Below are positions 7,866 to 14,766 of a stretch of 21,410 nucleotides of DNA, piece by piece. How positions within the stretch are numbered: the stretch's first letter is position 1; each line of letters starts with the position of its first letter. Position numbers and translations under genes: made by a program. Source of the stretch: Fragilaria radians (Eukaryota > Bacillariophyta > Fragilariophyceae > Fragilariales > Fragilariaceae); contig CAAAJI010000788.1 of the NCBI GenBank assembly GCA_900642245.1, positions 1-21,410 on the forward strand. The letters are read 5' to 3'. The notes beneath the pieces are model-generated. The model had not been told where the DNA came from. It made no database searches and was given only the letters and a program-made list of their open reading frames with translations.

Positions 7866-8393
7866 ATGAATCAGAATCTCGTCTCGGCAGTCTTCGACAG
7901 CCAAACTGACGCAGAACGCGCCGTCTCGCAGGTCCGCAACGCGGGTGTCACCGACAGCGCCATTTCCGTCATTGCCCAGCATGATGGCAAGAACAGCACG
8001 ACGGACGGCAGTGGCGCGGAAGCAGCGACCGATGTCATCGGGAAGACCGCACTTGGCGCCGGTGCCGGCACTCTCCTCGGCATTGCAGCGCTCGCCATTC
8101 CCGGTGTCGGTCCCCTCGTCGCCGCGGGCGCAATTGCGTCGGCTGCAATTCCCGGTGCAGCGCTTACCGGCGCAGCCGTTGGCGCGGCCGCTGGTGGCCT
8201 GGCCGGCTTGCTGACCGATCATGGGGTCGATCGCGATGATGCTGATTATTACGAGCAGCGCATCAATGACGGCGGCGTGTTCGTCTCGGTGGATACCAGC
8301 GAAGCAGGGCTCAACCCGCAGTCGGTGCGCGAAATGCTGTATTCGGCCGGTGGCCATAGCAGCACCCAGGCGCGGGCTGACGTTTCTTACTAA
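7866..8393 (+). CDS. General stress protein, YflT/GSP17M-like with glycine-zipper domain
   Basis: This protein has 175 residues. The N-terminus (LVSAVFDSQTDAERAVSQVRNAGV, about residues 5-28) looks like the YflT/general-stress-protein-17M fold, which begins with a beta-strand followed by an 'A-E-x-A-V-x-x-L' helix. Residues 61-118 are a long Gly/Ala-rich hydrophobic stretch with GxxxG-type repeats (GAGAGTLLG, GAAVGAAAGGLAG), a glycine-zipper expected to insert in or associate with membranes. The C-terminus (DADYYEQRINDGGVFVSVDT) repeats the first strand-helix theme. AGGAG precedes the ATG. An exact EcfG-type promoter lies just upstream and a hairpin terminator follows, so it appears monocistronic. 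The biochemical role is unknown; a stress-induced envelope protein is the best description. Confidence 0.82.
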   Translation: MNQNLVSAVFDSQTDAERAVSQVRNAGVTDSAISVIAQHDGKNSTTDGSGAEAATDVIGKTALGAGAGTLLGIAALAIPGVGPLVAAGAIASAAIPGAALTGAAVGAAAGGLAGLLTDHGVDRDDADYYEQRINDGGVFVSVDTSEAGLNPQSVREMLYSAGGHSSTQARADVSY

Positions 8394-8422
8394 TCACCGC
8401 TAGAATCTTGGTAGCTTCGAGT

Positions 8423-8460
8423 GTGGCGCTCCGATCGATAGGTCGGGGCGCCACATTTCG
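8423..8460 (+). terminator. Rho-independent-like terminator of the YflT-like gene
   Basis: The 7-bp arms GTGGCGC (8423-8429) and GCGCCAC (8448-8454) pair perfectly, with a second short CCGA/TCGG pairing inside. The tail ATTTCGTTT is only moderately T-rich. Confidence 0.6.
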
Positions 8461-8528
8461 TTTGGCTGCCTATCCGCGCAAATGTGAGGCGGTCAGACAG
8501 CTTTTTGGGCCACGCCGTTCAAACCCAT

Positions 8529-8553
8529 GGAACGCAAGCGGCCTGCTCTTGTT
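8529..8553 (+). promoter_or_regulatory. Candidate EcfG promoter of the Ndi/holin/DUF3618 operon
   Basis: GGAAC at 8529-8533, a 16-nt spacer and TGTT at 8550-8553 match the EcfG pattern with one difference in the -10 element. It lies 33 bp before the ATG at 8587, the same placement as the exact promoter upstream of the previous gene. Confidence 0.62.
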
Positions 8554-8586
8554 CTGATTCAAGTCATTGAATGAAAAGGGTATGTC

Positions 8587-9093
8587 ATGCAGGATCAGTC
8601 CAATACAAATGGAGGGGTCGGCAGCGAATTGTTGTCCGACGCCAAGGGCGTTGGAAGCACCGCCGTCAATCGCATTCACAGTGAAGTCGATGCTCGCAAG
8701 GGCGGTGCAGTCTCTCAGGTAAAGTCCGTCTCATCGGCCATCGAGAATACCGTTGGTGGGCTCGACGAGAGTGCGCCGGCCTGGCTCCGGTCGGCGCTGC
8801 AGCAAGGGGCCCGTCAGGTTCGGCAATTTGCCGACACGCTTGAGCAGAAGGACAGCCGCCAGATCGTGCAATCGGTCGGCGAGTTCGCGCGCAGGTCACC
8901 AGGCACATTCCTCGCCGCGAGCGCCGTTGTGGGCTTTGCCGCGGCTCGCGTCTTCAAGGCCGGAAGTAACGAGAATGTGGCGGTGCAACCTGGCCCGGTC
9001 GGATTCAGGGATGACCTGACCGGCAACATGCAGACCGGGCCGTCCGATCAGTTCAGCGGGTCGACTCCGTCCCCGCGAGGAGAGTTCGTATGA
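8587..9093 (+). CDS. Ndi/YqjD-like stress-associated membrane protein
   Basis: This 168-residue protein is mostly polar and helix-prone: residues 20-100 resemble the amphipathic helices of DUF883/YqjD-type ribosome- or membrane-associated proteins. One hydrophobic segment follows at about 104-124 (SPGTFLAASAVVGFAAARVF), preceded by an ARR pair as in a C-terminal-anchor protein, and then a disordered Gly/Pro tail. Similar genes in related bacteria are often labelled nutrient-deprivation-induced protein; I recognise the layout rather than a firm domain. AAGGG lies close to the ATG, and an EcfG-like promoter lies upstream. The stop overlaps the start of the next gene (ATGA), so these two are translationally coupled. 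Confidence 0.75.
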   Translation: MQDQSNTNGGVGSELLSDAKGVGSTAVNRIHSEVDARKGGAVSQVKSVSSAIENTVGGLDESAPAWLRSALQQGARQVRQFADTLEQKDSRQIVQSVGEFARRSPGTFLAASAVVGFAAARVFKAGSNENVAVQPGPVGFRDDLTGNMQTGPSDQFSGSTPSPRGEFV

Positions 9094-9539
9094 CAGACAG
9101 CTATAGTCCGGTTCGAACCGAGGAACCACACGTCGTCGGTCGGTCGACAACGCAGGTTGGCGGGAACGATAACATCGTCGACCTGCTGCGGGAATTGGTC
9201 GGGCAGGGCACGCACCTCGCCGATCAGCAACTTAGTCTCATCAAGGCGGAAGTCCGCGAATCTGCCACTGACGTCAAGCTTGCAATCGGCGGCTTTGCCG
9301 GTGCGGCCGTGGTTGGCATTGCCGGTCTTGGCGTGGTCCTGATGGGCCTGGCCTATCTGCTTGGCGACGCGATCGAGAACGTCGGGCTGGCGACCTTGCT
9401 CGTTGGTCTAGCCGCGCTTGCCTTGGCGTACGTGCTTTATCGCAGCGGCGCCGCCAAGATCAGCGCGACGCACATCGCCCCGGAACGCAGCCAGAAAACT
9501 CTCAAGCGCACGCCCGACGCCGTGCGCGGCGACCTGTAA
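9090..9539 (+). CDS. Holin-like (YqjE / Phage_holin_3_6 family) membrane protein
   Basis: This 149-residue protein has a polar N-terminus containing an amphipathic helix (IVDLLRELVGQGTHLADQQLSLIKAEVRES, about 29-58) and then two transmembrane segments at about 65-90 and 97-117. This is the layout of the YqjE/putative holin superfamily, which in proteobacterial chromosomes travels with YqjD- and DUF3618-type genes rather than with prophages. No phage genes are nearby, so a lysis role is unlikely. A strong GAGGAGAG ribosome site precedes the ATG, which overlaps the previous stop by 4 nt. It presumably acts at the inner membrane with its two operon neighbours under stress. Confidence 0.82.
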   Translation: MTDSYSPVRTEEPHVVGRSTTQVGGNDNIVDLLRELVGQGTHLADQQLSLIKAEVRESATDVKLAIGGFAGAAVVGIAGLGVVLMGLAYLLGDAIENVGLATLLVGLAALALAYVLYRSGAAKISATHIAPERSQKTLKRTPDAVRGDL

Positions 9540-9552
9540 GAGGATTAGAATA

Positions 9553-10440
9553 ATGAACGATACGACCACTGAGGACCCTGCGGTCATCGAGCGCGAAATC
9601 CGCCGCACGCAGGACAATATGAGCCGCACCGTCGATCGGATCGGCGATCAGATGAGCATCAAGAATGCGTTCAATGCGCTGCTCGACAAGGCCGACGAGA
9701 ATAATGTGGATGCACGCATGTTGATCGAGGGCGCGCGGCGCAATCCGGTCGCCCTTGGACTGATTGCGGCCGGTGCGATCTGGCTCGTGAGCGACAAGGA
9801 CTCGAAGCTGCCTTCATTGCCGAAAAGAGGCAAGTCGGGAGGAGGCTCTACCGACGATCTCGATATCCATCACCGCGATTATGTGTCGCACATGTCGAGC
9901 ATCGAGCAGCGCAGCGACGAGGACGCCATGTCCTACCAGCGGCGCAGGGATCTTGCTCGTTCCAACTTCTTCATGATGGAGCGCGACCAGGATGAGGACG
10001 ATCACGGTTTCCGTCGCCGGCTCGATGAAATGACCAACTCGTTCCGTGAAAAGCGTCGCGCGTGGGCGGACAGCACGAGCCAGGCGGGCGGTGCGACCAA
10101 GCAGAAAGCTCAGGCCGCGGTTGGCAAGGCGCAGGAATTCTACACTGGCAATCCGTTCGTCGGTGGTGTCCTTGCCGCCGCACTTGGTGCCGCCTTTGCC
10201 TCGGCTATCCCGATCTCGCGTCAGGAGCAGGAAAAGCTGGGCACCCTGGGGGGCAGGGCGCGCGATGCGATCGACGAAAACAAGGAGCAGGTTACGGCGC
10301 AGTTGCGAGAGAAGAAGGACGGGCTGCTCGAAAAAGCTGACGCGGCGCTCTCGTCGGAGACTGGCGGAGACACCGGTGGCACGTCGGCCGGCTCAGAAAA
10401 TCAGCAACCGGGACAGACGCCCTTCATCGCGAGGTACTAA
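9553..10440 (+). CDS. DUF3618 domain membrane protein
   Basis: This 295-residue protein opens with the DUF3618 signature (VIEREIRRTQDNMSRTVDRI, residues 11-30). A first hydrophobic segment lies at about 64-79, preceded by RRNPVALGL. A charged central region (100-175) is rich in Arg, Asp and Glu and probably forms coiled coils. A second hydrophobic Gly/Ala segment spans about 200-220, followed by a coiled-coil-like Lys/Glu region and a disordered tail. The ATG at 9553 has AAGAGG about 8 nt upstream and gives the family N-terminus; the frame is open further upstream inside the holin-like gene. It is the last gene of the three-gene stress operon and is followed by a hairpin. Its molecular function is unknown. 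Confidence 0.85.
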   Translation: MNDTTTEDPAVIEREIRRTQDNMSRTVDRIGDQMSIKNAFNALLDKADENNVDARMLIEGARRNPVALGLIAAGAIWLVSDKDSKLPSLPKRGKSGGGSTDDLDIHHRDYVSHMSSIEQRSDEDAMSYQRRRDLARSNFFMMERDQDEDDHGFRRRLDEMTNSFREKRRAWADSTSQAGGATKQKAQAAVGKAQEFYTGNPFVGGVLAAALGAAFASAIPISRQEQEKLGTLGGRARDAIDENKEQVTAQLREKKDGLLEKADAALSSETGGDTGGTSAGSENQQPGQTPFIARY

Positions 10441-10453
10441 GGCGGTTCATGCG

Positions 10454-10482
10454 GGACCGGGCGGCGAGTTGCCGCTCGGTCC
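10454..10482. terminator. Hairpin between convergent DUF3618 and histidine kinase genes
   Basis: Arms 10454-10465 and 10471-10482 form a 12-bp stem (one G-U wobble in the plus-strand RNA) around the 5-nt loop GAGTT. It lies 13 nt after the DUF3618 stop and 28 nt beyond the kinase stop. No good T-tract follows on either side, so its terminator role is inferred from position and stability. Confidence 0.5.
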
Positions 10483-10510
10483 TCGTGCATTGTGATAGCG
10501 GGGCATCTCG

Positions 10511-13500
10511 TTAATTCAGGGCCGCGAGGCTGGCCGCCAGCTCGGCGTTTCGGAAGGGCTTGGCGAGCCGCGGCAGGTCGGGCGCAACGCCGGCCGTTTC
10601 CGCATAGCCAGAAACCACGAGTACCTTGACCCCCGGTCGCTCGCTCTGAAGCGTCCTTGCAAATTCAGTACCTGACATGCCCGGCATCAAATGGTCCGTG
10701 ACCACCACGTCGGGGTACAAGCCGCGATTGAGAAGCCGGAGCGCCTCCTCGGCCGAACCGGCCTCCACCACCTGGTACCCAAGCTCGATCAGCATATCGG
10801 CCGTACTCAACCGGACCAGGTCCTCATCGTCGACCAGCAGCACGGTTCCTCTTCCGACCAGCGGAGCCTGCTCGGAAGCGGTCGCCCCGGCATCGGCCGT
10901 CACGCTCTCGCCTTGCGGCAACCAGAGTTCCACGTTCGTGCCCACGCCAAGCGTGCTTCTGATCGTGACCGCGCCGCCGAGTTGCAGCGCCAGGCCGTGG
11001 ACCATCGAGAGACCAAGCCCGGTGCCCTTGCCCACGCCCTTGGTCGAGAAGAAGGGCTCGACCGCGCGCGCGCGCGTCGGCTCATCCATTCCGACCCCCG
11101 TGTCCGCGACCGAGAGCAGCAGATAGGGGCCGGGCTTGAGGTTCGATCGATGCTGGCGGCCAACCGTCGCCGCTTCGACCGAAATCCGCAGCGAGCCACC
11201 GTCCGGCATCGCGTCGCGCGCGTTCACGGCCAGGTTCAGGACGGCCATTTCAAGCTGGTTGGGGTCGGCCTTCGCGTGGGGCAGGTCCCGGCTTGCATCG
11301 ACCACCACCTTGATCTGTGGCCCGGTGGTGCTCGAGATCAACTCGGCCATCCCCGCCACGAGCTTTGCCAGGTTGACGGGGACGGGCTGCAAAGGCTGCC
11401 GGCGTGCGAACGCGAGCAGCCGTTGGACCAGGGTCCTCGCCCGCTCCGCCGACTGAGCCGCCCCGGCGATCAGGCGCTGCTCCCGCTCGCCGCCAAACGC
11501 CTGACGCTGAAGCAGGTCGAGCGCCCCGACGATCGGGGTCAGCAGATTGTTGAAATCATGCGCTACGCCGCCGGTAAGCTGGCCCATCGCGTCCATCTTC
11601 TGGGCCTGGCGCAAGGACTCCTCGGCAACCACCTGCCGGGTGATATTCCGGCTCGACCCAATCAGACGGACGATTCGCCCCTGTTCGTTGCGCATCGGCA
11701 GTAATGACGTGTCCCAGTGCTGCGGATTGCCCTCGAGGGCGAATTCTTCGCGATATTGGTAGATCTCGCCGGTTGCGACGACGTGGCGGTAGGCCTCGAT
11801 TACGCGTTGGGCAGCAGCTTCGGGTAGTATGTCGTCCACGCGGCGACCGCGGATCTCGCTCAGCTTCATGCCAACCCCGGCTTCGTGGGCGGGGTTGATC
11901 TCCTCCACGACGAATCCGCCGTCCGGCTCGACCCCGACCACAAACAAGGCTTCGGGCGTGTTTTCGAAATAAGCCCGGTAGAGCGCATCCGTCTCCCGCC
12001 GGGCCGCTTCCGCCTCGCTGAGCCGTCGTTGCTCTTCCACCCGCTGCGTCACGTCGTAGACAAACTGATACGCGCCGATCCGCTGTCCGTCGGGGCCCAG
12101 CAGCGGATTATATTTCATCTCATAGTATCGCCGGTCCAAAGCCGGGTCCCCGAATTCACCCAGCTCGGTGAAGGCTTCCCCCGCCAGCGCGCGCGACCAG
12201 AGCTCCTTGACCGCGTCGCGATGGTCCGGCCTGTCCGCGAGCAGCTCGAGCGGACTGTCGCCCACTTTTGGACGAACCCCGTAAATACGTTGGAATTCGT
12301 CCGTTGCGGCCCTGTTGATTGCGAGCCAGCGAAAGTCCGGATCGAGCACCTGGACGAAGGCGTCGGTACCCTCGACCAAATCCGCCAGCAGCTTGCGCTC
12401 GGCCAGCGCCTCCGCGATGCGCTGCTCGAGCGTCTCGTTCAGTAGCTTCAGTTCGAGCTCGGCTTGCTTGCGTGCTGTCACATCCAGGCAAACGCCGTGC
12501 ATCCACAGCGGTGATCCATCCTCGCTTCGAACCACTTGCCCCTGATTGAACAGCCAGAGCAGCCGGCCATCGGGATGGGTGTACCGGAACTCGCTTTCGT
12601 AGTGCGGGACGGCTCCGTTGATCGCAGCTTCAAGTCGCGCGCGGTCGGCCCTGGCGTCTTCCTTCGGCATGCGGGCGAGGAAGGCCTGTGAAGACGAGCC
12701 GGGGCCGAAGATCTGATCCGCATTTTCGGACCGCGTGATTATATTCTGGGTGAGGTCGTAGCTCCATACGACCATCTTGGCCGCCGCAAGCCCGCGCTTA
12801 AGCTGGCTCTCGCTCTCACGCAGATTGCGCTCGGCCTCCCGTCGTTCGGTAAGGTCGACGGAAACGGCGAGGATGCCCTCGATCGAACCGTCGGCGGCCC
12901 GCACACCACTCACGCTGTTGCGCACCCAGGCGATCGATCCGTCAGGTTTGACGTACCGCTTCTCGATGTCGAACGGCGGGCCGCCCTCGGCAGCTGCCTT
13001 GAAGAGAGGCAGGTTGGCAGCGAGATCCTCGGGATGCGTTACGTCCTGCATGCGCAAACCAAGCAGCTCGTCGCGAGACCGGCCGACAATCTCGCAATAG
13101 CGATCGTTCACTTGCAGGAACGTGCCCGACAAGTCGGTACGGGCGAGGCCGGCCGCGGCTTGCTCGAAGACCGCGCGCAAGCGGCTTTCGCGTTGCCGCA
13201 GGCCGGCCTCCGCACGGGCCCGCTCGACCGCCGACCAAGTGCGCTCGGCCACCTCGGCGGCCAGCGAGGTCTCCTCGACCGTCCACCGCCGAGCCTCGGG
13301 ATGATGGAAGTAGAGCATGGCCGTCAGCCTGCCCGCTTTCACCAGGGGGACCGCGAGTACCGAGCGCGTGCCGATTGCGGCAAATGCTCCCGCGCAACCG
13401 GCCACCCTGGGGTCGGTGGCGACGTCGTCCACGGTCATGAGCCGCCCAGCCTTGAGCTCGGCGATGATCGGGGGACCGAAATCTGATAGCCGGTGGTGGC

Positions 13501-14218
13501 CTGCGACGCTGCCGATGGTGCCGTCCGTCCAGTCTCGAGCGACAATGACATGCTTCTGGTCCGGGTCGATCTCGCCATAGCCCACGCGAGCAACCCCAAG
13601 GGTGCGACCGAGCGCCTCGGCCGCGATGGCCGTGACCTCGTCGGTGCTTGCAACGCCCCGCAGTCGCTCTTCGAGATCCAGTCGGAACTTTTGACGCCGC
13701 TCGTCCAGTACCGACTGGGTCGTCTCGGCGACCGCGCAAAACATGCCGGCGACGCATCCGCTTTCGTCGCGGACAGACGAGTAGCTGAAGGTGAACCAGG
13801 CCTCCTCCTGATACCCGTTCCTGGTCGTCACCAGTGGGAATCTCTCGCGGTACGACGGTTGCCCTTCGAGCGCCGCATCGATCAGTGGCGATATATCCGG
13901 CCAGATATCGGCCCAGACGTCCCGAAACGGCCGGCCGAGTGCATCGGGGTGCCTCGTTCCCAGGAGCTCGGCATAGGCATCGTTGTAGAGAAAGCTGAGC
14001 TGCGGCCCCCAGGCGAGGAACATCGGGAACTGGGAGTTGAGCAGCAGCCCGACCACCGAACGCAGCGACTGCGGCCATGCGTCAAGCGCCCCCAGCGGCG
14101 ATCCGGACCACTCGTGCGCGCCGATCCGCGCCGCGGATTCCCCGCCACCAATCAGAAAATCCAGGTTGCGGGACGTCACATCAGGGGCAGGCAAGTGCGA
14201 CTCCCTCGGCGCTTCCAA
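10511..14218 (-). CDS. Multi-PAS/GAF hybrid sensor histidine kinase with C-terminal receiver
   Basis: This 1235-residue protein has no signal peptide or membrane segment, so it is probably a cytoplasmic sensor. Apparent order: PAS1 (about 55-168, GALDAWPQSLRSVVGLLL to FCAVAETT), GAF (175-335), PAS2 (345-460), PAS3 (475-585), PAS4 (615-725), PAS5 (745-862), HisKA (870-935), HATPase (about 975-1095) and receiver (1122-1232). The phospho-acceptor is H887 in QLTGGVAHDFNNLL, the HisKA type seen in many hybrid kinases and not the HWE/HisKA_2 type of PhyR-partner kinases. The ATPase has N-box NLAVNARDAM and G-box VADTGVGM. The receiver phospho-site is D1175 in VVTDHLMPGMSG, with Lys in AKPFR. PAS motifs such as HPDGRLLWLFNQG are typical, but the ligands cannot be told. 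A candidate EcfG promoter lies upstream. The output partner is not in the window. Confidence 0.95.
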   Translation of the reverse strand: MEAPRESHLPAPDVTSRNLDFLIGGGESAARIGAHEWSGSPLGALDAWPQSLRSVVGLLLNSQFPMFLAWGPQLSFLYNDAYAELLGTRHPDALGRPFRDVWADIWPDISPLIDAALEGQPSYRERFPLVTTRNGYQEEAWFTFSYSSVRDESGCVAGMFCAVAETTQSVLDERRQKFRLDLEERLRGVASTDEVTAIAAEALGRTLGVARVGYGEIDPDQKHVIVARDWTDGTIGSVAGHHRLSDFGPPIIAELKAGRLMTVDDVATDPRVAGCAGAFAAIGTRSVLAVPLVKAGRLTAMLYFHHPEARRWTVEETSLAAEVAERTWSAVERARAEAGLRQRESRLRAVFEQAAAGLARTDLSGTFLQVNDRYCEIVGRSRDELLGLRMQDVTHPEDLAANLPLFKAAAEGGPPFDIEKRYVKPDGSIAWVRNSVSGVRAADGSIEGILAVSVDLTERREAERNLRESESQLKRGLAAAKMVVWSYDLTQNIITRSENADQIFGPGSSSQAFLARMPKEDARADRARLEAAINGAVPHYESEFRYTHPDGRLLWLFNQGQVVRSEDGSPLWMHGVCLDVTARKQAELELKLLNETLEQRIAEALAERKLLADLVEGTDAFVQVLDPDFRWLAINRAATDEFQRIYGVRPKVGDSPLELLADRPDHRDAVKELWSRALAGEAFTELGEFGDPALDRRYYEMKYNPLLGPDGQRIGAYQFVYDVTQRVEEQRRLSEAEAARRETDALYRAYFENTPEALFVVGVEPDGGFVVEEINPAHEAGVGMKLSEIRGRRVDDILPEAAAQRVIEAYRHVVATGEIYQYREEFALEGNPQHWDTSLLPMRNEQGRIVRLIGSSRNITRQVVAEESLRQAQKMDAMGQLTGGVAHDFNNLLTPIVGALDLLQRQAFGGEREQRLIAGAAQSAERARTLVQRLLAFARRQPLQPVPVNLAKLVAGMAELISSTTGPQIKVVVDASRDLPHAKADPNQLEMAVLNLAVNARDAMPDGGSLRISVEAATVGRQHRSNLKPGPYLLLSVADTGVGMDEPTRARAVEPFFSTKGVGKGTGLGLSMVHGLALQLGGAVTIRSTLGVGTNVELWLPQGESVTADAGATASEQAPLVGRGTVLLVDDEDLVRLSTADMLIELGYQVVEAGSAEEALRLLNRGLYPDVVVTDHLMPGMSGTEFARTLQSERPGVKVLVVSGYAETAGVAPDLPRLAKPFRNAELAASLAALN

Positions 14219-14766
14219 GGATGAGGCTTTTCCAAATCAAGCGACAGCAGTGCCTCGAGCACAGGCGACTTTGGTAATTATGTTGGATCATAGCCACGCC
14301 CGCAAGTTCGCCTTTCCCCCAACGGCATGAACGGTCAGAGGGTTCCACCGATCGGTCGGCCGTTTTTCCAGCTTGCACGGTCGACGGGTCCCGCGGGAAC
14401 GACGAATTGGCGGAGCGGGTGTCCGTGCTACCTTGTGACCGAAAACTTGATTCTTTTTTAACTTGTTCCCTCGTTTGCTACCACAACGGCATAACGGAGC
14501 GGCGCGTCATTGAATTATAAAGATGCCCCCGCGGCGCTATCTGCGGCCGCCTTTGTCCGTAACCGGACCATCTGCTTATGGTTCAGCAGCGGCGAGAACG
14601 CGCCGATGCCTCTCGCTGAATTTCTGTTACCAAGCCAGTGGAGACCTCGTCGGTTTCCATCGGATGACTACCATGCAGGTACCGCCTTCTACAGGTTCTT
14701 GCTTTTTGGTTTTGCCCGCGCCAGCCTGCTCGCACGACCTCTAAGCTGGGCGGAAGAGGAGCAAGC
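14219..14766. other. Gene-poor spacer between kinase and DUF885 gene
   Basis: These 548 bases hold the kinase promoter (14321-14346) and a locally AT-rich patch around 14445-14470 with a T6 run. They also hold a 14-nt word (CGGACCATCTGCTT, 14564-14577) that recurs at 16727-16740 beyond the DUF885 gene. Open frames here have no family-like sequence. The DUF885 ribosome site, GAGGAG, lies at its right end. Confidence 0.6.
14321..14346 (-). promoter_or_regulatory. Candidate EcfG promoter of the hybrid histidine kinase
   Basis: Read on the minus strand, GGAAC (14346-14342), a 17-nt spacer and CGTT (14324-14321) match the EcfG consensus exactly. It would leave a leader of about 90-100 nt before the ATG at 14218. 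Confidence 0.65.

Noticed and set aside
9090..9539. Prophage remnant suggested by the holin-like gene
   Set aside because: No other phage genes or attachment repeats are nearby; the family is common in chromosomal stress operons with DUF3618 and YqjD-type neighbours.
12942..14078. 378-codon second minus-strand frame inside the histidine kinase
   Set aside because: It is an alternate frame of the PAS/GAF region with Arg/Gly-rich composition; the kinase frame explains the sequence fully.
14396..14425. Further GGAAC box on the plus strand upstream of the DUF885 gene
   Set aside because: No CGTT-like element lies 16-17 nt downstream.
14440..14470. Second minus-strand GGAAC box in the AT-rich patch
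   Set aside because: The -10 position reads AGTT at 17 nt, a weak match, and the better exact site at 14321-14346 is closer to the kinase.
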